Notes: generated by a model from the letters alone, not told the origin. Counted from the first letter of the stretch, positions 1 through 8,736 are shown. The stretch is DNA of 64,000 nt from Nocardioides coralli (GCF_019880385.1 NZ_CP082273.1:3286001-3350000), one strand, 5' to 3'. Program-made: numbers and translations.

Positions 1-1
1 C

Positions 2-20
2 GCGTGGCCTTCCGCCACGC
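2..20 (-). terminator. Terminator-like hairpin after the first BTAD regulator
   Basis: A 7-bp perfect stem (GCGTGGC at 2-8, GCCACGC at 14-20) closes a 5-nt loop. It begins six bases past the stop of the minus-strand gene ending at 27. There is no clear T tract, as is usual for high-GC actinobacterial terminators. Function is inferred from position and symmetry. Confidence 0.5.
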
Positions 21-26
21 CTGAGG

Positions 27-3000
27 TCAGAACCCGTACCGGTCCCGCTGGTCGCGCAGCCACTGCGCGGCCAGCGGGATCTTCCACTCCTCCGTCAACC
101 GCAGCGCCTCGTCGGCGTGGCGAGACGCCAGGTCGAGGTCGCCGACGGCGGCCGCCGCGTGGGCGAGGAAGGCGTCGACCGGCCCCAGCGCGTTGCCCGA
201 CCCGGCGACCACCGTCCGGCCCGCGTACGGCGCCAGCAGCTCATAGGCCGCCGCGCCGAGCTCCGGGTCGGCGAGTCCCGGGGCGGACTCGGCCGCACCC
301 GCCCAGTTGAGCATCGAGAACCAGTCGTCGCCGCTCAGGTCGATCGGGTGGCGCAGCACGTGATCGCGCGCATCGCCGACGCGGCCCGCTCGCAGCATCG
401 CCGCCACCAGGGTGCTGGTGATCGGCAGCGGACCGCCCTCCATGGCCAGGGCGATGGACAGCATCTCGTCGTACCGCTGCTGCCACAGGTGGAGTGACGT
501 CATCGCACCGGCGAGCCCGTCCCGGATCTGCTGCATGCGGATCCGGGTTGCCATCGTCCTGAGACTGGCCAACCTCGCCTCGGCTTCGGTGAACCTGCCG
601 GCCATCGCGTGCCACGGGAGCTCGACGGTGTCGAGCACGACCAGGGCGTAGAACAGACCGAGGCGGTCGGCCTCCTCGCGCGCTGTCGCAGCAAGCTGCC
701 ACATCTCGGCCGGGCGCCCCAGCTCGGCGAGGACCACCGCGGCCATGGTGGCGGCGACGGCGAACCCGCGCTCGTCGTGGATCCGACGGGAGATCTCCAT
801 GGCTTCCTGTGCCAGGGCCAGTCGCCGCTCAGCGGTCGCCGGGCGCCACTGCGCCACGTAGCCCACGTGGCAGGCCTCGAGGAGCAGCACCTCGTCGCCC
901 AGTCGTCGAGCCACGGCCAGGGCCTCCTCGAGGAGGGCGACCCGCTCCTCCGCGGCGTCGGCGTAGTAGAGCTCACTCGCCAGACCCAGCATGGCGCGGC
1001 AGCGCAGTGGGTCGTCCTCGCCGGGCAGCCCGGCCAGCGCCCGGCGCAGCGCGTCGACCACGCTCGTGTGGACCACGCCGTGGCCTGCCGACTGCCAAAG
1101 GGCACCGACCGTCATCGTGGCAGCGGCCCGCGCCAGCAGGCGTACGTCGCCGAGCTCGTCGGCCGCGGTGATCGCCTGTTCGACGGTGTCGAGGAGCTCG
1201 GCCCACGACCCCCGCCACCGGTGGGCGTCGGCGAGCTCCATCAGCAGGTCGTAGCGCTCCGCGACACCGGCCGCGGGGTCCCCGGGCAGCCGGGCGAGCG
1301 CGGCGCCGAGCAGCTCCGCGGCGGTGCTGTGGGCGTGGAGCCTCTGGGCCGCAGCGGCGGCCTCGCGAGCCGCGCGCCACGCCCGTCCCGCGTGATCGGG
1401 TCCTGCCGCGAGCCAGTGACGGGCCGCCTCGCTCTCACGGTCGGGTCGTTGCTCGACGACTTCCGCCACGCGGGCGTGGGCACGGGCTCGCCGGGTGGGC
1501 CGCAGTCGCCCGTAGACGTCGTCACGCACCAGCGCGTGCGCGAAGCGGTAGCGGCCGACGTCGTCCTCGCGGACCAGCCCCGCGTCGATCGCGGGGTCCA
1601 GCAGGTCGAGCACCTCGTCCTCGGTCGTCGCTGCGACCTCACTGACCATGGAGGACTCGAAGAAACGACCGACGACGGCCGCCCACTGGAGGACGTCGCG
1701 GGTCTCCTGCGGCAGCCGCGCCACGCGACGTTCGAGGACGTCGGCCACCGCCGTCGGCGGGTCGGCCCCGGTGACGAGCTCCTCGAGGTCCCCGTCACGG
1801 GCCAGCCGTGCGTACTCGACGAGGAAGAACGGGTTGCCGTCGGTGCGGCTGGCCAGCAGGTCCGCCTGTGCGCCGTCGGGGGCGACCTCGGCCACCGACT
1901 CGACGACCGCCGCGGCGCCCGTGGCGTCGAGGCCACGGAGCTCGATGCGGACGGAGTGGCGACGGGCGAACGCCTCGGCGACGTCGGCGAGGGCACCCGT
2001 CGGCTCCGGGTGGGAGCGCCACGTGCCCATGACCAGCAACCGGCCGGAGTCGGCCGATTCCGCGAGCAGCCGCAGCGTCCTCAGCGTCGGCTCGTCGGCC
2101 CACTGGAGGTCGTCCAGCACGACGACGAGCGTCTCCTCCCGGCAGGCTGCCAGCACGTGGCCGACGACCGTCTCCCACGTGCGGAACTCCACGCCGGTGT
2201 CCTCGTGCCCGACGTCGGACTCCTCGAGGTCGATGCCGAGCCAGCCGAGCACCTGTCGCCACGGTCGCAGCGGGGGTGCACCCTCGTCCTGGGAGCAGCG
2301 CCCGATCAGCAGTCGGGCGTCGCGACGCACCGCGACGCCGCCGAGCTCGGCGCACAGCCGCGACTTGCCGATGCCGGGCTCGCCGGTGACGGCAGCGAAG
2401 ACCGGGACCCCGGCACCCGCCCGGTCGAGGGCGTCGGTCAGGGCGAGCAGCTGGACCTTCCTCCCCACCATCGGCCATGCCGGCAGCACCGGCACGTACC
2501 GCTCCGGCTCCGGGGGCGGGCGGGGTGCGGTCACCGGCTGCGGTTCACCGACCGGCGGCGTGACCACGGCGGGGTCCTGGCGGAGCAGTGCAGCCTGCAG
2601 CTCCCGGAGCTCCGCCGACGGGTCGAGCCCGAGCTCGTCGGCGAGGAGGTCGCGGACCTCGCGCAGGACCCCGAGCGCGTCGGCCTGGCGGCCGGCGCGG
2701 GCCAGCGCCAGCGCCCGGAGGGCCCACAGCCGCTCGCGGAGCGGGTGGGCCGTGGTCAGGGCCTCGAGCTCGCCGGCCACCGTGGACTGCCGGCCGAGGG
2801 CGAGCTCGGCGTGGGCACGATCCTCCAGCGCGACGATCCGCAGCTCCTCGAGCCGCGCGCGCTCCGGCTGCACCCCGGGAGCGTCCCCGAGCTCGGCGTA
2901 CGGCGTGCCGCGCCAGAGGGCGAGAGCCTCGTCGAGCTCGGCCACCAGCGCCTGCAGGTCGACCGCACCGGGGTCGGACAGCTGCCAGGAGAGCTGCCGC

Positions 3001-3359
3001 TGGCCGAATCGGCGGTGGGCATCGCTGACGGCCCGGTCGAAGCGGGCCGCGTCGAGGGCGCCGTCCGGTAGCTGGAGGGCGTAGCCGGAACCGACCGTGA
3101 CGAGCACCGTCGCCGGGGCACGGGGGGCGCGGTCGGGTTCGAGAGCACGGCGCAAGCCGGAGACGTAGGCGTGCAGGGTGCCCGCCACACCCTCGGGCGG
3201 GCTGCCGGCCCAGAGCAGGTCGACGATCGCGTCGACGGACACCGGCCTGCCACCGGCGAGCGCGAGGGCGGCGACCAGCGCCCGGCGCTTGCGGGTGCCG
3301 AGGTCCACCCGCAACCCGTCGCGCCAGACCTCGGTGGCGCCGAGCACGCTGACCTGCAC
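27..3359 (-). CDS. BTAD/AAA-ATPase transcriptional regulator (large SARP type)
   Basis: Large transcriptional regulator of 1110 residues. An OmpR-like winged-helix domain covers about residues 1-95 and a bacterial transcriptional activation domain (BTAD) about 100-260. A proline-rich linker leads to a STAND/AAA-type ATPase with Walker A GEPGIGKS near 326-333 and Walker B LVVVLDDLQWAD near 411-422. The C-terminal 600 residues are alanine-rich helical repeats of the TPR kind. I chose the GTG start at 3359 because the winged-helix core (VSVLG) begins right after it; the frame stays open upstream, but that part is low-complexity shadow sequence. SARP-family proteins usually activate neighbouring clusters. 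It may act on the DUF2589 cluster 0.9 kb upstream, but it is separated from it by two other genes, so that link is inference. Confidence 0.9.
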   Translation of the reverse strand: MQVSVLGATEVWRDGLRVDLGTRKRRALVAALALAGGRPVSVDAIVDLLWAGSPPEGVAGTLHAYVSGLRRALEPDRAPRAPATVLVTVGSGYALQLPDGALDAARFDRAVSDAHRRFGQRQLSWQLSDPGAVDLQALVAELDEALALWRGTPYAELGDAPGVQPERARLEELRIVALEDRAHAELALGRQSTVAGELEALTTAHPLRERLWALRALALARAGRQADALGVLREVRDLLADELGLDPSAELRELQAALLRQDPAVVTPPVGEPQPVTAPRPPPEPERYVPVLPAWPMVGRKVQLLALTDALDRAGAGVPVFAAVTGEPGIGKSRLCAELGGVAVRRDARLLIGRCSQDEGAPPLRPWRQVLGWLGIDLEESDVGHEDTGVEFRTWETVVGHVLAACREETLVVVLDDLQWADEPTLRTLRLLAESADSGRLLVMGTWRSHPEPTGALADVAEAFARRHSVRIELRGLDATGAAAVVESVAEVAPDGAQADLLASRTDGNPFFLVEYARLARDGDLEELVTGADPPTAVADVLERRVARLPQETRDVLQWAAVVGRFFESSMVSEVAATTEDEVLDLLDPAIDAGLVREDDVGRYRFAHALVRDDVYGRLRPTRRARAHARVAEVVEQRPDRESEAARHWLAAGPDHAGRAWRAAREAAAAAQRLHAHSTAAELLGAALARLPGDPAAGVAERYDLLMELADAHRWRGSWAELLDTVEQAITAADELGDVRLLARAAATMTVGALWQSAGHGVVHTSVVDALRRALAGLPGEDDPLRCRAMLGLASELYYADAAEERVALLEEALAVARRLGDEVLLLEACHVGYVAQWRPATAERRLALAQEAMEISRRIHDERGFAVAATMAAVVLAELGRPAEMWQLAATAREEADRLGLFYALVVLDTVELPWHAMAGRFTEAEARLASLRTMATRIRMQQIRDGLAGAMTSLHLWQQRYDEMLSIALAMEGGPLPITSTLVAAMLRAGRVGDARDHVLRHPIDLSGDDWFSMLNWAGAAESAPGLADPELGAAAYELLAPYAGRTVVAGSGNALGPVDAFLAHAAAAVGDLDLASRHADEALRLTEEWKIPLAAQWLRDQRDRYGF

Positions 3360-3394
3360 GCTCGGAGGATAAGGGCCGCGCGCGCCGTCCGGTG

Positions 3395-3832
3395 TCAGCC
3401 GACGGCGGTCTTCACCAATGCTCGGATTCTCTCCTCGACGGCAGGGGTCCACTCCACCAAGGCGTAGGACACCGGCCACATGGCGCCGTCGTCGAGGTGG
3501 GCGTTGTCCTGGAACCCGAGCGTGGAGTAGCGGGTCCCGAACTTGCCGGCCTCCTGGAAGAAGACCACCGCCTTGCCCTCGGCGTCGGCGTAGGCCGGCA
3601 TGCCGTACCAGGTCTTGGGGTCCAGCTGGGGCGCGGTCTCGGTGACGGTGACGTGCACCCGCTCGGCGAGTGCCCGGTCCGCAGGCGACATCGCGGCGAT
3701 CTTGTCGAGGACCGCCTGCAGGCCGTCGGCCTTCTTCGCCCCCTTCCGGCCCTCGGCGCGCAGCTCGGCGGCGCGCTCCTTCATCGCGGCTCGCTCCTCG
3801 GCGGTGAACCCGTCGGACGTGGTGGCAGCCAT
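3395..3832 (-). CDS. DUF1801 (YdhG-like) family protein
   Basis: A 145-residue soluble protein. A charged helical N-terminus (about 1-55) is followed by a DUF1801/YdhG-type fold with the segments KTWYGMPAY, VVFFQ and KFGTRYSTLGF. The fold resembles YjbR/CyaY-like small proteins, and family members have been described as possible iron chaperones, without firm evidence. The ATG start at 3832 has an AGGAG-type ribosome site about nine bases upstream. It lies 35 bp upstream of the BTAD regulator on the same strand and could be co-transcribed with it. No catalytic residues can be named. Confidence 0.8.
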   Translation of the reverse strand: MAATTSDGFTAEERAAMKERAAELRAEGRKGAKKADGLQAVLDKIAAMSPADRALAERVHVTVTETAPQLDPKTWYGMPAYADAEGKAVVFFQEAGKFGTRYSTLGFQDNAHLDDGAMWPVSYALVEWTPAVEERIRALVKTAVG

Positions 3833-4010
3833 GGGTCGATCTCCTCTCGGTGGTGCTGTCGAGGCTAGGCCGCACCGGGCCGTCGTGCTTCTCGATTCCT
3901 GACCAGGGGCGGCGACGGGAGGGCGGAGGCGGTGAACGTCTGATCCACAGTTGGGTGACCTTTGCCCGGGAATGCCGGAGACGCGGCCGACAGGCTCCTA
4001 CCGTCGTGTC

Positions 4011-4223
4011 ATGGACCTGACTGCGGTGCCGGCAGGGTGGGAGCTCGTGGTGATGCTCCTGACCGCGGTCCCGCTCGCCGCGCTGCTGGTGCTCGTCCTG
4101 TTCCTCGTCCGGCTGACCGCCCTGCCCCGGGGCGGCCCGATCCAGGAGGCGGAGCTGGCGAAGCTGCTGGAGCAGGAGGAGCAGGAACGCGCCGACGCCG
4201 ACGAGGGTGACGCACCGGTCTAG
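4011..4223 (+). CDS. Small single-span membrane protein
   Basis: A 70-residue protein with one clear hydrophobic segment at about residues 12-34 (VVMLLTAVPLAALLVLVLFLV), then a short basic/proline turn and a glutamate-rich helical tail. I took the ATG at 4011 because the hydrophobic segment follows at a normal distance and the longer upstream frame is not membrane-like. Its stop overlaps the stop of the convergent membrane protein by four bases (4220-4223). I do not recognise a family. Reality is supported by the clean membrane segment and the fit between neighbours. Confidence 0.55.
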   Translation: MDLTAVPAGWELVVMLLTAVPLAALLVLVLFLVRLTALPRGGPIQEAELAKLLEQEEQERADADEGDAPV

Positions 4224-5326
4224 CTGCCGTCGTCCCGCCGGGCGGAGGTCTCCTCCCCGGGGAGGGCCGGCTCGGGGGGCCGGCTCAGGTCGAACTCGCC
4301 GCGAGCGGTGCTCTCGTCCTTGAGGGGGAGGTCCTCGACGAGGGACTTGGCCTTGGAGTCGAGGGTGCTGGTCAGCAGCTGCTGGGCGAAGCCGAAGAGC
4401 AGCGCGTAGGCGAGGATCTGCTGCTGGGTGTCGAGCCGCGACAGACCGGGGACGAAGCCGCCCTGGATCGCGAGCAGTCCGAGGATCGCCACGAAGGCGC
4501 CCAGGGGCACCTTCAACCAGGCCAGCGCCACCGGCACGTCGTAGGACAACGACGACGCCCGGCTGACCTTGCGGATCGCGATGGACGTCGCCAACGCTCC
4601 ACCGAGCAGCCCCAGCAGGCCGACGATGAGGACGTCGGCGCTGCGCGGGCTCGGGGTCCGCGCGGCCGTGGGGCAGTTGAGCAGTCGCGCCTCGGTGTCC
4701 GGCGGGATGTCCATCGCGGGGAAGCACAGCGGCACGAACGACGGGTTCCTGGCGATCACGAAGACGGCCACACCCAGCAGCGCCGAGACCACGAAGGCGG
4801 CGCTCAGCAGGATGTTGCGGAACTCGCGCAGCTGCGCGTGCTGGAGGTCGCTGGCGTCGTAGGTGTCCTCGATCAGGCGCCGCAGGAAGGCCCGTTGGAC
4901 CTCCGGGCGCTCCCGGTCCATGCCTCTCAGCGCCAGCCGGCGCGGGTCGTTGCGGTGGAGGCGGGCGTTGAGCCGGGCGACGGCCCGGTCGATCTCGGCC
5001 TCGAGCTCCACCTCGTCGTAGAGCTCGACGATGAGCGCGCGGGCGGCGTGCAGGTTGCGGAACGCGGCTTCGACCAAGGTGCCGCGCCACCAGTTCAGGA
5101 CGTAGTAGGGAGCCGGGTCGCGGCGGTCGACGGCGTTCTGCGCCCGCTCGAGGAGCTCCTGGACGCCCTGGGCGATCTCCTCCTGGGCGGGGTCGAGCCG
5201 GCGCGTGCGCAACGCCGCGAGCTGGATCCGCAGGGCTGCCAGCTCCGGGTCGACGTGCTCCACCCACACCCGCTTGCGCGGTCTGTCCCGCTCGTCGGCG
5301 TCCCGCCGCCGGGACCGGATGGCCAT
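4220..5326 (-). CDS. Hypothetical multi-span membrane protein at the end of the DUF2589 cluster
   Basis: A 368-residue protein of unknown function. The first half (about 1-165) is cytoplasmic, charged and helical, with many Arg/Glu/Leu heptad-like stretches. Four hydrophobic segments follow: AAFVVSALLGVAVFVIA, VLIVGLLGLLGGALATSIAI, VPLGAFVAILGLLAI and ILAYALLFGFAQQLL. Between the first two sits a likely external loop with two cysteines (LCFPAMDIPP and LLNCPTAAR), which could form a disulfide. The tail is acidic. The ATG at 5326 follows a GGGAGG ribosome site. It starts 25 bp after the peptidase gene on the same strand, so I place it as the last gene of the DUF2589 run. No family is recognised. 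Confidence 0.75.
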   Translation of the reverse strand: MAIRSRRRDADERDRPRKRVWVEHVDPELAALRIQLAALRTRRLDPAQEEIAQGVQELLERAQNAVDRRDPAPYYVLNWWRGTLVEAAFRNLHAARALIVELYDEVELEAEIDRAVARLNARLHRNDPRRLALRGMDRERPEVQRAFLRRLIEDTYDASDLQHAQLREFRNILLSAAFVVSALLGVAVFVIARNPSFVPLCFPAMDIPPDTEARLLNCPTAARTPSPRSADVLIVGLLGLLGGALATSIAIRKVSRASSLSYDVPVALAWLKVPLGAFVAILGLLAIQGGFVPGLSRLDTQQQILAYALLFGFAQQLLTSTLDSKAKSLVEDLPLKDESTARGEFDLSRPPEPALPGEETSARRDDGS

Positions 5327-5351
5327 CGCTGCCTCCCGAGGTGGGGTCCGG

Positions 5352-6071
5352 TCACCTGACGCGGACGTGGAGATGGTTGTCATGAGCCGGCCACTGCTTG
5401 ACCCCGGCGATCTCGCGGTCGTTGAACAGGATCTGGTCGATCGACGACTGCGCCTGCAACGACTCGACGAGGAGCCGGGTCGAGTCACGGCTGTAGCTCG
5501 GGTCGTTGATGTTGGTGGGCGAACGACCCGCGTCGCTGCGGATCGGCCGCAGGTCGGCGTGGCGCCCCGCGGTGTGGGTCTTGTGCGGTCTCATGGTGCC
5601 GCCCTGCTCGAAGCTCAGGTCGCCGACGCCGTACTCCAGCCCGGCCCGGGCGAGCCTGTGGCCGACGTCCCGCAGCGCACCCAGCAGCGGGTCACCGGCG
5701 AACTGTCGATCCGTGCGGGCGTAGGAGTAGAAGCCCTTGCCGCTGCCGAGTGCCTGCAGCCTGGTGCCGGAGGAGGCCCCACCGCTCGGGGAGGAGCCGC
5801 CGCCCTGGCCGGGCGGGCGCTGCGGCCGGGCCCCGGCCGCGTCCCGGAGCTTGCGCAGCGTGAGCCCCTCGGGGTCGACGCGACCGTCGGGCCGTCGCAG
5901 GAAGCCCTGCTGGTAGTCGGTGATCGCACCGATCGTGAGCGACCCGCAGGCGCCGTCGACGTCGAGGCCGGCGTCGGCTGCGCGGTTCAGCAGGTCCTGG
6001 ACCACGCGGACGTCGGGGGCGCCGTTGCTCCCGCCGGCACCGACCGACGCCGAGATGCGGGGGTGGATCAT
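5352..6071 (-). CDS. LAS-type (M15/M74-like) peptidoglycan peptidase with N-terminal binding domain
   Basis: A 239-residue protein. The first 75 residues resemble a peptidoglycan-binding domain (repeat-like VVQDLLNRA and a YQQGFL segment). A Gly/Ser/Pro-rich linker covers about 80-103, followed by a catalytic domain. That domain carries the LAS metallopeptidase signature: H166-x6-D173 in HTAGRHAD, and HLH at 233-235 near the C-terminus (HDNHLHVRV). MepA/M74 and M15 enzymes use these residues for zinc binding and cut peptidoglycan cross-links. No signal peptide is visible, which is odd for a wall enzyme; it may be delivered by another route or act in the cytoplasm. Its ATG overlaps the preceding stop (ATGA, 6068-6071), so it is translationally coupled to the cluster. 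Confidence 0.75.
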   Translation of the reverse strand: MIHPRISASVGAGGSNGAPDVRVVQDLLNRAADAGLDVDGACGSLTIGAITDYQQGFLRRPDGRVDPEGLTLRKLRDAAGARPQRPPGQGGGSSPSGGASSGTRLQALGSGKGFYSYARTDRQFAGDPLLGALRDVGHRLARAGLEYGVGDLSFEQGGTMRPHKTHTAGRHADLRPIRSDAGRSPTNINDPSYSRDSTRLLVESLQAQSSIDQILFNDREIAGVKQWPAHDNHLHVRVR

Positions 6072-6568
6072 GATCCGGACCTCCGCGCCCCGGCCAACCG
6101 GTAGGAGACCACGTCTCCGGCGGTGCGGGTGACGACACTGCCGTCGGCGACCAGGGCGGCGAGCACCCGTTGGGCCACCGGCGCCGGCACGTGTGCCGAC
6201 CGGCTGAGGACCGAGGCCGTGGCCCCGCGGCGACCGCGCTTCTCGAGCTGGGCCCGGACGGCCTCGGTGGCGGCCTCGTCGAGGCGGTCGGGCGCCATCG
6301 TGGCGAGTCGACGCATCGCGGCGACGTAGGGCTCCAGCAGCTCGAAGACTTCGCGCGCGACGTCGCCGAGGTGGTCGAAGCGCGGCGGGGCGCCTGCTCC
6401 TCCGGGCTGGTGGAAGAGCCGCTGCGCGACCAGCACCTCGGCCATCCGGCTGTAGGCGGGCGCGCCGTCCTCGAAGCCCGAGCGGCGCAGCGAGGAGGCC
6501 AGCTGCTCCAGCGCGCCGATCGCTGCCTCGACGCTGTCGGCGACCCGGGTGTCGGCGGTCGCGGTCAC
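6068..6568 (-). CDS. Hypothetical protein with C-terminal winged-helix-like region (DUF2589 cluster)
   Basis: A 166-residue soluble protein I cannot assign to a named family. Residues 1-110 are helical and charged. The last 55 residues (ATASVLSRSAHVPAPVAQ, then RVLAALVADGSVV) have the shape of a winged helix-turn-helix with a final beta wing. The GTG start overlaps the stop of the upstream DUF2589 gene by four bases (GTGA) and its own stop overlaps the peptidase start (ATGA), so three genes are tightly coupled. It could be a small regulator or an adaptor. The DNA-binding idea rests only on the C-terminal pattern. Confidence 0.65.
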   Translation of the reverse strand: MTATADTRVADSVEAAIGALEQLASSLRRSGFEDGAPAYSRMAEVLVAQRLFHQPGGAGAPPRFDHLGDVAREVFELLEPYVAAMRRLATMAPDRLDEAATEAVRAQLEKRGRRGATASVLSRSAHVPAPVAQRVLAALVADGSVVTRTAGDVVSYRLAGARRSGS

Positions 6569-7125
6569 TGGTCATCCTCCACGGGCCGCGAGTGGGCCAG
6601 CTCGGCCAGCTCGAGCAGTCGTTCCAGCCCCAGGGGCAGCGCCTCGCTCTCGACGGTCACCTCGACGTCGATGCCGGTCTGGGCGGTGCTGTCCGTGGAC
6701 GTGGTCGTACGCCGGGTCACGAAGCCGACCAGCCGGACGGGCTCGACGCGGCGCAGGCGCTCGAACCTGTTTGCCACGATCAGCTCGTCGCCCTCCTTCT
6801 CGGTCGACGTGGCCTCCTTGGTGGTCGTCACCACGTCGTAGGTGAAGGCGACCTTGGCCTGCTTGACGGTGATGGTGGGAATCGTCACCAGGGCGAGCAG
6901 CGGCAGCTCGAGCTCGAACTCGGCCGGCTCCTGGTTCTCGTCGAGCTTGGTGTAGCGGATGGTGACGGTCCGGAACGCCGGGTGCTCGGCGTCGTCGGAC
7001 AGACCCACGCGCTCGACGAAGTCCAGGGAGCTGCTGGTGGCGGCCGTCTGGCCCTCGACGATCGCCGTCAGCAGCGACCCCAGCAGCTCGCCGAGCCCGA
7101 GGGTCTTGATGTCGGTGACGGCCAT
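6565..7125 (-). CDS. DUF2589-like protein, paralogue A
   Basis: A 186-residue protein. It begins with a helix of the type seen in DUF2589 proteins (LGELLGSLLTAIVEGQTAAT, then a hydrophobic FVERVGL turn). Beta-strand segments follow, including ELPLLALVTIPTITVKQAKV, which matches the family's central pattern of a PLLA-type strand, a short proline turn, and a long strand. The C-terminus is a short leucine-rich helix. Function of the family is unknown. The ATG at 7125 has a GGAGG site and starts 4 bp after the stop of paralogue B. Its likeness to the protein at 7815-8438 is visible by eye but moderate. Confidence 0.75.
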   Translation of the reverse strand: MAVTDIKTLGLGELLGSLLTAIVEGQTAATSSSLDFVERVGLSDDAEHPAFRTVTIRYTKLDENQEPAEFELELPLLALVTIPTITVKQAKVAFTYDVVTTTKEATSTEKEGDELIVANRFERLRRVEPVRLVGFVTRRTTTSTDSTAQTGIDVEVTVESEALPLGLERLLELAELAHSRPVEDDQ

Positions 7126-7129
7126 CGGG

Positions 7130-7783
7130 CTACCTCCACTGCGCCGGGTCGGGCAGGATCTCCTCGAGGTCGTCGACCGCGAAGGTCACCTCGAGGGACT
7201 GGAGCGTCTCGGGAGGGGACTGCGCGACCTCCGCCGCCCCCACCTCCACGTCGATCGTGGACCGCTTGGCGACGTCCGCGAACCGCACCCGGCGCAGGTC
7301 CTCGACGAGGAGCCGGGCCTGGTCGCGGACCAGGTCGGCGAGCTCCTCCCGCTCGGCGGCGCTGACCCGACCGCGGCCCTGCATGAGGTGGCCCATGGTC
7401 GTGGCGACGAGCGGCTCGAGGTCGCCGCGCAGGCCGACGTCGAGGTCGTCGCGCACCACCGGCACCGACCTGAGGTCCGTGCCGCGGCCCGTCGAGCGGA
7501 TCGGGGGGAACTTCTCGAGCACCCGGTCGGCCAGGCGCTTGGTCCAGCTCTCCCCGACCTCGTCGAGGTCGAAGGGCACCGCCGAGGCCAGCTCGACCGA
7601 GTTGACCGCGAAGTTGAGCCGCACCGTGAGGCTGCTGACCGTCGCCCGCGGAACCGAGAGGCTCGCCAGGGTGGGGTCGGCACGGTAGGCGTCAACGGCC
7701 TCCGCGGTCACCTCGTCGGCCGCCATCCGCGCGCGGACCACGTCGGTGAGCATGCCGCCCAGGACCTCGCCCAGCTGCGCCAT
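7130..7783 (-). CDS. DUF2589-like protein, divergent paralogue B
   Basis: A 217-residue protein. The N-terminus (AQLGEVLGGMLTDVVRARMA) has the same helical opening as its neighbours. A run of beta strands follows (SSLTVRLNFAVNSVEL and later STIDVEVGAAEV), with a central helical section about 90-160. It lacks the clear PLLA/PIP strand pair of paralogues A and C, so family membership is mainly inferred from position and the opening helix. The ATG at 7783 follows GAGGAG. It lies between A and C on the same strand with gaps of 4 and 31 bp. Confidence 0.65.
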   Translation of the reverse strand: MAQLGEVLGGMLTDVVRARMAADEVTAEAVDAYRADPTLASLSVPRATVSSLTVRLNFAVNSVELASAVPFDLDEVGESWTKRLADRVLEKFPPIRSTGRGTDLRSVPVVRDDLDVGLRGDLEPLVATTMGHLMQGRGRVSAAEREELADLVRDQARLLVEDLRRVRFADVAKRSTIDVEVGAAEVAQSPPETLQSLEVTFAVDDLEEILPDPAQWR

Positions 7784-7814
7784 CGGGAGCTCCTCGCTGA
7801 TGTCGGTGGCCGGT

Positions 7815-8438
7815 CTACGGCGTCGCCGGCACCTCCTTGATGGCCTGCTCGAGCATGTCGAGCATCCGCGACATCCCGGACGGCATCTCGTCTTGCACCG
7901 CCCGGACGTGGATCTGCATGGAGTACTCCCGCTGGGAGTGCTGGGTGGTGGCCGACTTGTGGTTGAACGTGGCGCTGACGCGGGCATCGACCTTCACCGG
8001 GCTCCAGAACGCGCTGTAGCTGGCGCTGACGCTGCTGCTCAGCGTGAAATCGGAGCTGGTGTTGCGGGTGACGGCATCGGTGAGCTTGGCGTTGAAGTCG
8101 ATGGTCATCTCGTCGATGCGGATGTAGGGGATGGGCGTGATGGCGAGGAACGGGACCGTCAGCGAGAACTCCTGCTCCTCGTCGTTCTCGTTCTTCTTCA
8201 GGTAGCTGAAGGTGACCGAGCGGAGCTCACCCGCGTCGGCGTTGTCGGCAGGGTTGCCGAACACGAGGTCCGTGGCGCCGGTCGCGGGCTCCTTGAAGCC
8301 GACCTTGTGGATGAACTCGATGGTGGACTGCGCGGCGAGCGCCTGCGCCTCGACGGCGGCCTTGAGCGGGGAGCCGATGAGGTGCGCGAACGGGATCTGC
8401 TGCAGCTCGGCGACAGCGCGGGTGTCAGGTGCCGGCAT
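7815..8438 (-). CDS. DUF2589 domain protein, paralogue C (canonical)
   Basis: A 207-residue protein and the best match to DUF2589 in the window. It opens with the typical helix (HLIGSPLKAAVEAQALAAQS and a FIHKVGF turn). It continues with a beta domain containing VTFSYLKK, VPFLAITPIPYIRIDEMTID and FNAKL, and ends in a helix (MSRMLDMLEQAIKEV). The section about 120-175 is serine-rich and amphipathic (SSSVSASYSAFW), which suggests a beta-rich surface. No signal peptide or membrane span is present. The family has no described biochemical role. It is 9 bp downstream of the 79-residue gene and 31 bp upstream of paralogue B. Confidence 0.85.
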   Translation of the reverse strand: MPAPDTRAVAELQQIPFAHLIGSPLKAAVEAQALAAQSTIEFIHKVGFKEPATGATDLVFGNPADNADAGELRSVTFSYLKKNENDEEQEFSLTVPFLAITPIPYIRIDEMTIDFNAKLTDAVTRNTSSDFTLSSSVSASYSAFWSPVKVDARVSATFNHKSATTQHSQREYSMQIHVRAVQDEMPSGMSRMLDMLEQAIKEVPATP

Positions 8439-8447
8439 CGGTCTCTC

Positions 8448-8687
8448 CTACTTCTTCTTCTCGGCAGCGAAGAGCGGTTCCTCGCTCGGGGTGCTCTGGA
8501 CGGCGGGCCGTCGCTCGAAGTGGCCCTTGACCTCGACGACCGCGATGTGGCCGATCACCGAGGAGTCGAGCTCGTCGAGCCGGGCGACGGCGTCGGCCTC
8601 CTTGTCGGCCTCCGCGAGGACCCGGACGTTCCCGCCGATCCGTGCGTTGTCACCGAGACCGAGCAGCAGGAACTGGCTGGCGGCCAT
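8448..8687 (-). CDS. Small protein with lysine tail, head of the DUF2589 run
   Basis: A 79-residue protein of unknown family. Its N-terminal half has short beta-like segments (FLLLGLG, ARIGGNVRVL), followed by an acidic helix (DKEADAVARLDEL), another strand (HIAVVEVKGHF) and a short tail ending KKK. I chose the ATG at 8687; a GTG directly before it would leave the GGGGG ribosome site too close. It ends 9 bp before the DUF2589 gene and begins 49 bp after the small BTAD regulator, so it probably shares their transcript. Confidence 0.65.
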   Translation of the reverse strand: MAASQFLLLGLGDNARIGGNVRVLAEADKEADAVARLDELDSSVIGHIAVVEVKGHFERRPAVQSTPSEEPLFAAEKKK

Positions 8688-8736
8688 CACGAACCCCCTT
8701 CGGAGTGGGCGGACCTGTGACGCTACGGCCGGCGCG

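Noticed and set aside
609..3071. An 820-codon plus-strand frame
   Set aside because: Shadow of the BTAD-ATPase gene; no domain-like sequence.
3360..5267. Upstream extension of the BTAD regulator frame, giving a 1746-residue protein
   Set aside because: The extension runs antisense to or across three other supported genes, is Arg/Pro/Gly-rich low complexity, and the true winged-helix start is at 3359.
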